Assembly: GCA_005881995.1 (NCBI GenBank)
Contig: VBHV01000221.1
Coordinates: forward strand, 1-6,075
DNA: 6,075 nt
Direction: 5' to 3'
From: Chloroflexota bacterium
GTDB lineage: Bacteria > Chloroflexota > Ktedonobacteria > Ktedonobacterales > Ktedonobacteraceae
Numbering within the stretch: position 1 is the stretch's first letter; the number at the start of each line of letters is the position of its first letter. The notes beneath the pieces were generated by a model. That model ran no database searches. It was given only the letters and a program-made list of their open reading frames with translations, and was not told the DNA's origin. This document shows, one piece after another, positions 1-5,695 of this stretch. The position numbers and the translations under genes are program-made.

Positions 1-710
1 TGACGGCAGTTGACTTTAGCAAGCGACCATTTCGCATTACAACGGATACTGGAGAGTACCTCGCGCGCGCGGTGATTATCTCTACAGGAGCCAGCGCGCA
101 ATGGCTGGGACTGCCGAGCGAGCAGCAATTGCAGGGACGCGGCGTGAGCGCCTGTGCGACCTGTGATGGCTTTTTCTTCAAGAATAAGGATGTCGCAGTA
201 GTAGGCGGCGGTGATACCGCGATGGAAGAGGCCACGTTCCTGACACGCTACGCAAGCCATGTGACGGTGATTCATCGCCGTGATACGCTGCGCGCCAGTA
301 AGATCATGCAGGATCGCGCATTCAAGAATCCGAAGATTAGCTTCATCTTCGATACCGAGGTGACTGAAGTGCTGGGCGAGGATGCAATCACAGGTTTGCA
401 CCTGCGCAACGTGAAAACAGGCGAAGACAGTGTTCTACCCGTACAGGGGTTCTTCCTGGCTATCGGCCATAAGCCTAATACTGACCTGTTTAAGGGCAGC
501 ATCACTATGGATAAGGCCGGATATATCGTTCCGGTCGAGCATACTATGACCAACATTCCGGGCGTCTTCGCGGCAGGCGACGTTACCGATCACCGCTATC
601 GCCAGGCTGTAACGGCGGCGGGTGATGGTTGTCGCGCCGCTATCGATGTCGAACGCTGGTTTGAGAGCATAGGCGAAGATACAGGTATGGGTATAGAAAA
701 CTGGGACTAA
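1..710 (+). CDS. trxB: Thioredoxin reductase, C-terminal part (5' end cut by window)
   Basis: This cytoplasmic FAD flavoenzyme passes electrons from NADPH to thioredoxin through a redox-active cysteine pair. The reading frame is already open at base 3 and ends at TAA 708-710, leaving 235 residues of a family usually about 310-320 long. The missing N-terminus would hold the first FAD-binding glycine motif. Visible in order, numbering from the window edge: the active-site CATCDGFF with cysteines at 51 and 54 (codons 153-155 and 162-164); the NADPH-binding GGGDTAMEEA at 68-77; HRRDTLRASK at 91-100, whose arginines recognise the NADPH 2'-phosphate; and the FAD-binding GVFAAGDV at 187-194 with RQAVTAAGDG at 200-209. 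CATC and HRR separate it from ferredoxin-NADP reductase-like relatives. The GTG at 72 is internal to the conserved fold and is not the true start. No frameshift or missing catalytic residue is seen. The next gene appears to have its own promoter. Confidence 0.95.
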   Translation, partial: TAVDFSKRPFRITTDTGEYLARAVIISTGASAQWLGLPSEQQLQGRGVSACATCDGFFFKNKDVAVVGGGDTAMEEATFLTRYASHVTVIHRRDTLRASKIMQDRAFKNPKISFIFDTEVTEVLGEDAITGLHLRNVKTGEDSVLPVQGFFLAIGHKPNTDLFKGSITMDKAGYIVPVEHTMTNIPGVFAAGDVTDHRYRQAVTAAGDGCRAAIDVERWFESIGEDTGMGIENWD

Positions 711-728
711 AGGCGAACGTGCATTTAT

Positions 729-814
729 CAGGGCGACCGCGAGGGTCGCCCCTACAATATATAGGCAATACAGGCATTTCGTATATTGTAGGGGCGACCC
801 TCGCGGTCGCCCTG
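729..814. repeat. 33-bp perfect inverted repeat made of two REP-like hairpins, tails inward
   Basis: Bases 729-761 are the exact reverse complement of 782-814, with a 20-base spacer. Pairing continues to 725/818 if one G-T pair is allowed. Each arm is itself a small hairpin: GGGCGACC (731-738), 5-base loop, GGTCGCCC (744-751), repeated at 792-799 and 805-812. On the spacer side each stem is followed directly by CTAC (752-755) or preceded by GTAG (788-791). A GTAG tetranucleotide touching the foot of a short GC stem is the known hallmark of REP elements mobilised by RAYT (IS200/IS605-like) transposases, and two inverted copies form a BIME/REPIN. It lies 18 bases after the trxB stop. It could act as a transcription or RNA-decay barrier, but no T-run follows, so it is not called a terminator. 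The repeat itself is directly seen; the REP assignment is inferred from architecture. Confidence 0.85.
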
Positions 815-845
815 GTAACCCCAACAATACTCCATTCGCCGCTCA

Positions 846-875
846 GGTGACCCTAACAATAGGTCAAATGTCACC
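846..875. promoter_or_regulatory. Possible operator: nested palindromes just upstream of the -35 box
   Basis: GGTGAC at 846-851 is the reverse complement of GTCACC at 870-875. Inside it, TGACC (848-852) mirrors GGTCA (862-866), and CCTA (852-855) mirrors TAGG (860-863), so the inner 19 bases form a near-palindrome with one extra C. The outer right arm ends at the base before the proposed -35 box. This position suits a transcription-factor site for the transporter gene, but no regulator gene is nearby and the match could be chance. Confidence 0.3.
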
Positions 876-904
876 TTGCTATGACAACCCCTCATCAGTA
901 TAAT
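876..904 (+). promoter_or_regulatory. Sigma70-type promoter for the MFS gene
   Basis: A perfect TATAAT stands at 899-904. Exactly 17 bases upstream is TTGCTA (876-881), which matches TTGACA at four of six positions including the TTG. Transcription would start near 911, giving a leader of about 60 bases before the ATG at 971. It lies between the 729-814 repeat and the gene, so the transporter is probably expressed independently of trxB. Confidence 0.6.
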
Positions 905-970
905 TATGGCAAGCCTTGTTACAGGCGGCTGTACTTATCCTCCTAATTATGTAAGAGAGGGGTCATTAAC

Positions 971-2305
971 ATGGATGTTACCGATAACCCTGGCGGACTG
1001 GCCGTCAGCCCTCCCAGCTCCACAGCGCAGCGGCGCGTGTCCCTTTTAGAGCAGATCAATATCAACGTTTTCTGGATTGCCAACAACTTCCACTGGCAGG
1101 CATTACTTGCCATCGTCATTCCGAGTATGGTGGTCAAGTACCTTGGAGAGGCAAACAAAGACATCAACCTGGCGATGGTCGTCATCTGGGGAACATTGGT
1201 AGCTGTAGTCGTTAACCCACTGACCGGCGCAATCTCCGACTATGCCACATTCCGTATGGGCCGCCGCCGACCTTTCCTGATCATCGGAACCATCTTTAAC
1301 GTCATTGTACTGGTACTCTTCGCTTTCGCTCCTGCCTGGTTCTCTTCTACCTCACTGCTGATCACCTTTATCGTCCTCTTTCTGCTGCTCCAACTCACGA
1401 ATAACGTGGCGAACGCTCCCTGGAGCGCGATCATTGCGGACAAGGTACCGCAGAATCAACGCGGAGTTACGGCAGGTTTGAACGGACTATTTACTTTGCT
1501 TGGCACCGCCGTTGGGTCAATAGTAGCCGGTATCATTGTCAACAAGAAAGATGCGCCCTCGGTCTATCAAAATGAAATCGTGCAGATTTTCATCCTTATC
1601 GCGGTGGTGCAAATCATCCTGGTTGCCTATACAGTGTTTACCGTCAAGGAAACGCCGCTTCCCCCCGAACAACACGTGTCATTGAATATAGGGAAATTTT
1701 TCAAGAGATTCTTCTTCAAACCCAGCACCTATCCCGATCTCTCCTGGGTACTGCTCGCGCGCCTGCTGGTCATGATGGGTATCTGGAGTATCTTCTATTT
1801 CTTACAGTACTACGCCGATGATGTTCTGCATGTCAATGGCGAATCATTCATTGGCGGATTGTTCCTACCGGTATTGTTGGTGGCATCGCTACCGACCTCT
1901 CTGATTGCGGGCTGGGCCTCGGATCATTGGGGACGAAAAGGACTGGTATACATCTCCGGCGCAATGATGACTATCGTATGCCTGATTTTCATCTTTTTCC
2001 AGGTACCATCTATTGCTCTCGTTGGAGCGGCGTTCTTCGGGATTGGCTATGGAGCGTACAGCAGTGTAGATTGGGCCTTGACAACCGACGCATTACCGCC
2101 CACCGACGAGGCGGGAAAATTTCTCGGCATCTGGTCTGCGATGGGCATTCTACCGCAGGTGATTGGCATCACCATTGGCGCAGTAATCCTGCAAGCCCTG
2201 CGCGGCCTCCCCAACAATTTTGGCTACACAGTGCTTTTCCTGGTGATGATTGTCTACTTTGGCCTGGGAACGCTGGTCATCAAGCAGGTTCGGGGTGTAA
2301 GGTAG
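971..2305 (+). CDS. MFS transporter, GPH/SLC45-like (probable sugar:cation symporter)
   Basis: This is a 444-residue inner-membrane protein with about twelve hydrophobic segments, the usual size for the major facilitator superfamily. A 25-30 residue polar N-terminus precedes TM1. The loop between TM2 and TM3 carries the family signature: ISDYATFRMGRRRPF at 88-102, the RxGRRRP form typical of GPH sugar symporters and SLC45-like carriers. The matching loop of the second half is GWASDHWGRK at 314-323. Two further conserved stretches fit the same group: NAPWSAIIADKVPQNQRG at 148-165 and YSSVDWALTTDALP at 363-376. The start is ATG 971, supported by AGAGAGGGG at 954-962 with an 8-base gap. The stop is TAG 2303-2305. 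It appears monocistronic, behind its own promoter and followed by the 2327-2409 repeat. Family membership is secure. Sugar transport is inferred from motif type only, and no sugar-metabolism gene is adjacent to support a substrate. Confidence 0.9.
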   Translation: MDVTDNPGGLAVSPPSSTAQRRVSLLEQININVFWIANNFHWQALLAIVIPSMVVKYLGEANKDINLAMVVIWGTLVAVVVNPLTGAISDYATFRMGRRRPFLIIGTIFNVIVLVLFAFAPAWFSSTSLLITFIVLFLLLQLTNNVANAPWSAIIADKVPQNQRGVTAGLNGLFTLLGTAVGSIVAGIIVNKKDAPSVYQNEIVQIFILIAVVQIILVAYTVFTVKETPLPPEQHVSLNIGKFFKRFFFKPSTYPDLSWVLLARLLVMMGIWSIFYFLQYYADDVLHVNGESFIGGLFLPVLLVASLPTSLIAGWASDHWGRKGLVYISGAMMTIVCLIFIFFQVPSIALVGAAFFGIGYGAYSSVDWALTTDALPPTDEAGKFLGIWSAMGILPQVIGITIGAVILQALRGLPNNFGYTVLFLVMIVYFGLGTLVIKQVRGVR

Positions 2306-2326
2306 TGGATCATCAAGCTTCAAGCG

Positions 2327-2409
2327 AAATGTAGGGGCGCAATTTATTGCGCCCAGAAGCCAGCGAATCCTTATGGGAAGAGGGCGCAATAAATTGCGCC
2401 CCTACATTT
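2327..2409. repeat. 28-bp perfect inverted repeat made of two REP-like hairpins, tails outward
   Basis: Bases 2327-2354 are the exact reverse complement of 2382-2409, with a 27-base spacer. Each arm is a mini-hairpin: GGGCGCAA (2335-2342), 4-base loop, TTGCGCCC (2347-2354), repeated at 2382-2389 and 2394-2401. GTAG at 2331-2334 abuts the left stem and CTAC at 2402-2405 abuts the right one, so the tetranucleotides face outward, the reverse of the 729-814 element. The two elements share CGCCCCTACA (747-756 and 2397-2406) but differ in the rest of the stem. The element lies 21 bases after the MFS stop, and its last base is the first base of the TAA triplet (read on the minus strand) that closes the histidine-kinase remnant. 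It probably also serves as a 3' stem-loop for the MFS transcript. No clear T-tract follows. Confidence 0.85.
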
Positions 2410-2803
2410 TATCCATGCAAATCGTGAAGAGGAACGGTAAAACTGAACGTAGAACCGTCCCCCCTTTTACTTTCAACCCAAATTTTTCCCCCGTGACGTT
2501 TGATGATTTCGCTGGAAATATATAATCCGATACCAAGCCCTGGAAAGGTTCTCTCCAATGCTCATGATCAAAAATGGCAGTCGATTTAAGAATGTTCCAG
2601 GCCGCTTCGCCTGTTTGTTTATTGACGTAGCGTACTGTCTCTCGCGGTTCGGCTTCGCCCTGAATAGCCCGTCTGCCAGGAAGGTTTTTCAGAGGAAAAG
2701 GATTGCCCTCAGGAAATTTGAAACCAGGAGCGGGATATCGTAACAGAACCTTAACTGAATCATAACCTCTTTGTACTTCCCTCAGCCTCTGAAAATCCTC
2801 CAT
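2409..2803 (-). pseudogene. Remnant of a PAS sensor histidine kinase (internal deletion and frameshift)
   Basis: Two kinase pieces are read on the minus strand in different frames. From 2803 down to about 2566, roughly 80 residues resemble part of a PAS sensor domain: PFPLKNLPGRRAIQGEAEPR, then ETVRYVNKQTGEAAW and ILKSTAIFD. From 2561 to the TAA at 2409-2411, in another frame, 50 residues match the end of a HATPase domain: PGLGIGLYIS (the G2 box), EIIKRHGGKIWVES, and GDGSTFSFTVPL as the final strand. Everything normally between them is gone: the rest of PAS, the HisKA phospho-acceptor helix, and the N and G1 boxes. It cannot phosphorylate or bind ATP, so it is a decayed gene. The frame in which the PAS piece lies runs on to 2402, but that tail is meaningless out-of-frame sequence. 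Upstream (above 2825) the PAS frame is closed by a stop, so the N-terminus is also lost. The domain calls rest on motif recognition. Confidence 0.75.
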
Positions 2804-2832
2804 AATAAATCCTGATGGAGTTTATTTATTGG

Positions 2833-3705
2833 ATGAGTAATGCTATGACGAAAATTGTCACGATCATAAACTTCAAGGGAGGGGTTGGGAAAACAACTTG
2901 CTCGATTGAAATCTGCACCTCACTTGCCAGATTTTATGGAAAGAGAACATTGTTGGTCGATCTCGACCCGCAGGCAAGTGCCACTTTTTACGTAATGGAG
3001 CAAGAGCATTGGCGGCAATGGAGTTATAGAAATGGATCCACCTATAACCTGTTTGAACAACAGGGTCAATTTTTCCCTATTCGCAATGCCATCGTGCAAG
3101 ATGTGATTCAAGGACGTTCTACCGTCTTCGGCTTTGACCTGTTACCCTCGAATCCCGACCTGATTGACGTTGATTTGCGGTTAGCTGATTTCATGGGCTA
3201 TACCGTTTTACAACGCTACTTTGAAGAGATCCGCGACGACTATGACTATATCATCTGCGATTGTCCACCGAATTTTAATCCCGTCACAAAGAATGCACTG
3301 TGGGCCAGTGATGCATTCGTTGTACCAACAATACCAGACTTTCTCTCGACTTACGGCATCGCACTCCTCCAACGTTCTGTACAGAAATTGTTTGCACCCC
3401 TTGGCCTGGCATCAGTATATAAGGGACCTTTACTTGCAGGTATCCTCTTGACGCGCGTTAGGAGTCATACCAACTTACACAAGGCGTATTGCCAACAGGT
3501 GCATTTTGATTATCCAGGTATGGTATTTAAGCACAGCATCAGCGATAGCATAGCCATTGCTTCCGCTGCCTATGATCATATGCCGATAAGTGCCTTAAAC
3601 TCTCCAAGGGCACACGAATTTGAGCTACAAGAGCAATTTCGGGGCATTGCCGGTGAATTTATCAGTCGTATTCAACAACTTCGTTCACAAAAAATCTGGA
3701 GATGA
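2833..3705 (+). CDS. ParA/Soj-type ATPase (orphan, no ParB)
   Basis: This is a cytoplasmic P-loop ATPase of the ParA/MinD group, which dimerises with ATP and positions DNA or large cargo, usually driven by a partner that stimulates hydrolysis. From this start the protein has 290 residues. Visible motifs: the deviant Walker A KGGVGKTT at 15-22 with both the signature lysine (15) and the P-loop lysine (20); LLVDLDPQASAT at 40-51 (Walker A'); and YIICDCPP at 139-146 (Walker B). No HTH extension precedes the P-loop, as in short chromosomal Soj or type Ib plasmid ParA. The start is uncertain: ATG 2833 has GGAG 12 bases upstream; ATG 2845 starts right before strand 1 (MTKIVTIINF) with only a weak GAG site; ATG 2815 has no ribosome site. 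No ParB or parS-like repeat is visible. The next gene follows after 29 bases and is the likely partner. The start region is AT-rich compared with trxB. Family assignment is firm; the cargo is unknown. Confidence 0.9.
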   Translation: MSNAMTKIVTIINFKGGVGKTTCSIEICTSLARFYGKRTLLVDLDPQASATFYVMEQEHWRQWSYRNGSTYNLFEQQGQFFPIRNAIVQDVIQGRSTVFGFDLLPSNPDLIDVDLRLADFMGYTVLQRYFEEIRDDYDYIICDCPPNFNPVTKNALWASDAFVVPTIPDFLSTYGIALLQRSVQKLFAPLGLASVYKGPLLAGILLTRVRSHTNLHKAYCQQVHFDYPGMVFKHSISDSIAIASAAYDHMPISALNSPRAHEFELQEQFRGIAGEFISRIQQLRSQKIWR

Positions 3706-3734
3706 ATCTTAGAAAGTAAGTTTAGGAGTGAGCA

Positions 3735-4094
3735 ATGGGAACTCGTCTGACAATCGCCCAACTTGAGCAAATGAAAACGCACGAACTGGCGGAACTGCTT
3801 GCAAACGTCGTCTTGTTACTAAGGCGCTTGCCAGATATTGAATACAAACAACTTGTAGGACAAATCTCAAGCAGGCAGGAGATAGCACAATCTAAAACAG
3901 AACAAGCAGCAATGCCCACAACTTTCTTGTCACGAGAAGAGCTTGCCAGGAGGAAAGTACCCGAATTGAAAGCACTTGCCAAAGAACTGAATGTACTCTT
4001 CTCTGTCTCTTTAAAGAAAGAAGATCTGATCAATAAAATTCTTGCCAGGTCGGCTGATGGCCGTAGCGAGCAACGAGCAATTCAAGACATGTGA
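3735..4094 (+). CDS. Small protein with Rho_N/SAP-like domain, probable ParA partner
   Basis: This is a soluble 119-residue protein with no signal peptide or membrane segment. Residues 6-31 (TIAQLEQMKTHELAELLANV and on) predict a leucine-rich amphipathic helix or helical hairpin. A polar linker (45-63, rich in Q, S and K) follows. Residues 66-105 resemble a Rho N-terminal/SAP-type helix-extended-helix: EELARRKVPELKALAKELNV, then SLKKEDLINKILAR, with the usual pattern of hydrophobics and lysines. Such domains bind nucleic acid. The start ATG 3735 is well supported by AGGAG at 3724-3728 with a 6-base gap, and the stop is TGA 4092-4094. It lies 29 bases behind the ParA gene with no promoter between, so the two are probably one transcript. 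The inferred role is to link ParA to DNA or to a cargo and stimulate its ATPase, in place of ParB. No direct evidence for that is in the sequence, and an unrelated regulatory role is possible. Confidence 0.75.
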   Translation: MGTRLTIAQLEQMKTHELAELLANVVLLLRRLPDIEYKQLVGQISSRQEIAQSKTEQAAMPTTFLSREELARRKVPELKALAKELNVLFSVSLKKEDLINKILARSADGRSEQRAIQDM

Positions 4095-4149
4095 AGCAAT
4101 ACTCACTATTGATTAGATATGTAGAGGCACTTTATAGAGGTCCTGCTGA
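4095..4149. other. Convergent intergenic gap between the ParA operon and the second MFS gene
   Basis: These 55 bases separate the ends of two genes that face each other. TGATCA at 4147-4152 is a short palindrome overlapping the MFS stop. No GC-rich stem followed by a T-run was found on either strand, so termination of both units is unexplained by a visible intrinsic terminator. Confidence 0.5.
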
Positions 4150-5646
4150 TCACTGATCGCTCGGTATGGGTACCTTTCTAAACAGCGCGTACAAGAGTAG
4201 GTCATAGAGGGTAGAGAGACCGCCCGCCACCAGAAAAGGTAACCCAAGAACAAACAGTGCATTAGCCAGGAGCACTCCAGCTGCAAGCGGACTCATCGAG
4301 GTGGCGATACTGCGAGCCATCGTGGTAATACCAGCCGCAGCAGTACGCTCTTCGGGGCTTACCAATTCCATAGCGTAAACCTGCCGTGTTGGAACATCCA
4401 TTTTTGAAAGTGATTGACGGCAGAGTAAAAAGAGAGCTGCCAGCCAGAAGGTCGGCATCAGCGGAACGAGCAGGAGCAGTAATTGCGATGGCAAATGTGT
4501 AAAAACCATTGTCTTGAGCAAACCGAAACGCCTGGAGAGCCGGGCTGCAATAGGCAGTGAAAGAGCGGACGCGAGACTCGCTCCAAAAAAAAGGAGACCT
4601 AACGTGCTTAGCGAGGTGCCGAAGCGTTGTCGAAACCAGAATGCGATGATAGTCTGAACTACGAGTCCACTGGCAAAGGCGTCTAAAATAAAGAGGCTGG
4701 ACAGGCGAAAGACATTGGACCGCGATTTTATTTGCAGAGGTTTATGCACCCTTGCTATAGAGGGCGGGCCTTTTCTAACCGCAGATTCAACCTTTTCGCT
4801 CATCAATAAAGAGAGAACTGCGGTGACAAGCCCCAGTAACGCATAAAGAGCAAACATAGCCTGCACTCCATCACGCGTGGTTACTCCCAGAAAATGGTGC
4901 AAAATATCCGGCAGGCCGACAGTCAGGCCGCCAGCAGCTCCTGCAAGTTGTGCCCACAGATTATAGCGAGCAAATGCATCTGTAATGTGCTCCGGAAGGC
5001 AAGTTTGCGGCAGTATCGCCTGCTCCATAGCAATAAACGGCGTATTTTCTGATGTACTGGAAGGATTAATTGTACCGAAGAAGGCTGCTAACAGCAATAC
5101 AATAAGATTATGCGAGAACGCGAAAGCCAGCCCGCCTAGAGCCATCAACAGGGCAAAGCAGACGAGCATAAGTCGCCTCCCCAGGCGATCAGCAAAGAGC
5201 GTGACAAAGATAATTTCGATCACACTACCAACGAGTGCAATACTAAGAAGCAGGCTCACCTGTACAAGTGATAGGCCTTCAGTAGCCAGTAATACACCAA
5301 TGAGCACACTACTAAAACCAAAGCCGAACATACGAAGAATGCGAGCAAGGATGACCAGTCGGCCATCCGAGGTGATCCAGGCTCCCGTCTTACCGCGAGG
5401 GGGAATTTGACGAGCTACTGCTGGTATACGACGGAGCGTATCCTCTAGCTCATCGTCCAGTATCGGTAAGACCACCTTGCTCCTGGGAATAGTGTCGAAG
5501 TCAAAAAAATCAGTTTCTTCGCCCCGATCTTCTGCTGGAAAGCCTTCTACCTTTCCAGCTGTATTGCCATTTCTTTTAAGATTCTTCTGATGACCGGGTG
5601 GATAACCTGCAACAGGTAAACGAAGCGTATCTTCCAGTTCTTGCAT
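4150..5646 (-). CDS. MFS transporter with long acidic N-terminal tail
   Basis: This is a 498-residue inner-membrane carrier of the major facilitator superfamily; substrate and direction are unknown, with drug or metabolite export the usual guess. Numbering is from ATG 5644-5646, preferred over GTG 5653-5655 because TGAGGT ends 7 bases upstream of it. Residues 1-90 form a polar, probably disordered cytoplasmic tail with a basic patch (KNLKRNGN) and an acidic one (EDRGEETDFFDFD). The motif ELEDTLR occurs in it at 3-9 and again at 66-72. About twelve hydrophobic segments follow from near residue 97. The TM2-TM3 loop motif is FADRLGRR at 151-158, with a degenerate second-half copy ARLSRRFG at 368-375. 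A conserved stretch, KMDVPTRQVYAMELVSPEER at 415-434, fits a bacterial MFS subgroup. The usual MFS length is about 400-450; the tail accounts for the excess. The stop is TGA at 4150-4152. A co-directional membrane-protein gene ends about 50 bases upstream, suggesting an operon. Confidence 0.88.
   Translation of the reverse strand: MQELEDTLRLPVAGYPPGHQKNLKRNGNTAGKVEGFPAEDRGEETDFFDFDTIPRSKVVLPILDDELEDTLRRIPAVARQIPPRGKTGAWITSDGRLVILARILRMFGFGFSSVLIGVLLATEGLSLVQVSLLLSIALVGSVIEIIFVTLFADRLGRRLMLVCFALLMALGGLAFAFSHNLIVLLLAAFFGTINPSSTSENTPFIAMEQAILPQTCLPEHITDAFARYNLWAQLAGAAGGLTVGLPDILHHFLGVTTRDGVQAMFALYALLGLVTAVLSLLMSEKVESAVRKGPPSIARVHKPLQIKSRSNVFRLSSLFILDAFASGLVVQTIIAFWFRQRFGTSLSTLGLLFFGASLASALSLPIAARLSRRFGLLKTMVFTHLPSQLLLLLVPLMPTFWLAALFLLCRQSLSKMDVPTRQVYAMELVSPEERTAAAGITTMARSIATSMSPLAAGVLLANALFVLGLPFLVAGGLSTLYDLLLYALFRKVPIPSDQ
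5431..5640 (-). repeat. Two coding copies of the ELEDTLR motif
   Basis: The 21-base units at 5620-5640 and 5431-5451 both encode ELEDTLR in the tail of the MFS protein, 63 codons apart. They differ at four positions, and all four changes are silent. The residues after each copy are also alike (LPVAGYPP and RIPAVARQIPP). This looks like a kept short interaction motif rather than a DNA-level repeat. Confidence 0.6.
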
Positions 5647-5652
5647 TGATGG

Positions 5653-5659
5653 CACCTCA
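5653..5659 (-). promoter_or_regulatory. Ribosome-binding site that decides the MFS start
   Basis: Read on the minus strand this is TGAGGTG, a close match to the anti-Shine-Dalgarno complement, 6-7 bases before ATG 5646. The alternative GTG start at 5653-5655 lies inside this site and would leave almost no spacing, so the ATG is the better start. Confidence 0.6.
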
Positions 5660-5695
5660 CCTTTTCAGGCCAATTTGAAACGATCTTTTGACATC

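Noticed and set aside
725..818. Long hairpin after trxB as an intrinsic terminator.
   Set aside because: The stem is strong, but no T-run follows the 3' arm on either strand, and its internal structure is better explained as paired REP-like units.
435..827. Minus-strand open frame of 130 codons crossing the trxB end and the repeat.
   Set aside because: It lies antisense to conserved trxB coding sequence and has no recognisable domain or ribosome site; it is a shadow frame.
938..962. TCCTCC (938-943) upstream of AGAGAGGGG could fold to hide the MFS ribosome-binding site.
   Set aside because: Only four base pairs plus a wobble can form around a 14-base loop, too weak to call a riboswitch or translational switch.
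1927..2334. Plus-strand frame of 135 codons inside the first MFS gene.
   Set aside because: It overlaps a well-supported gene in another frame, and the translation is rich in W, R and H with no domain.
2402..2803. An intact 133-residue minus-strand protein.
   Set aside because: Only its first 80 residues resemble a domain (PAS); the remainder is the HATPase end read out of frame, so a pseudogene is the better call.
2759..2814. CATAAT at 2801-2806 or CATAAC at 2761-2766 as a promoter for the ParA gene.
   Set aside because: No acceptable -35 box lies at 16-18 bases upstream of either; TTGTAC at 2771 is 24 bases from the first.
4985..5410. Plus-strand frame of 141 codons opposite the second MFS gene.
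   Set aside because: It is antisense to the transporter's conserved membrane segments, with no ribosome site or domain.
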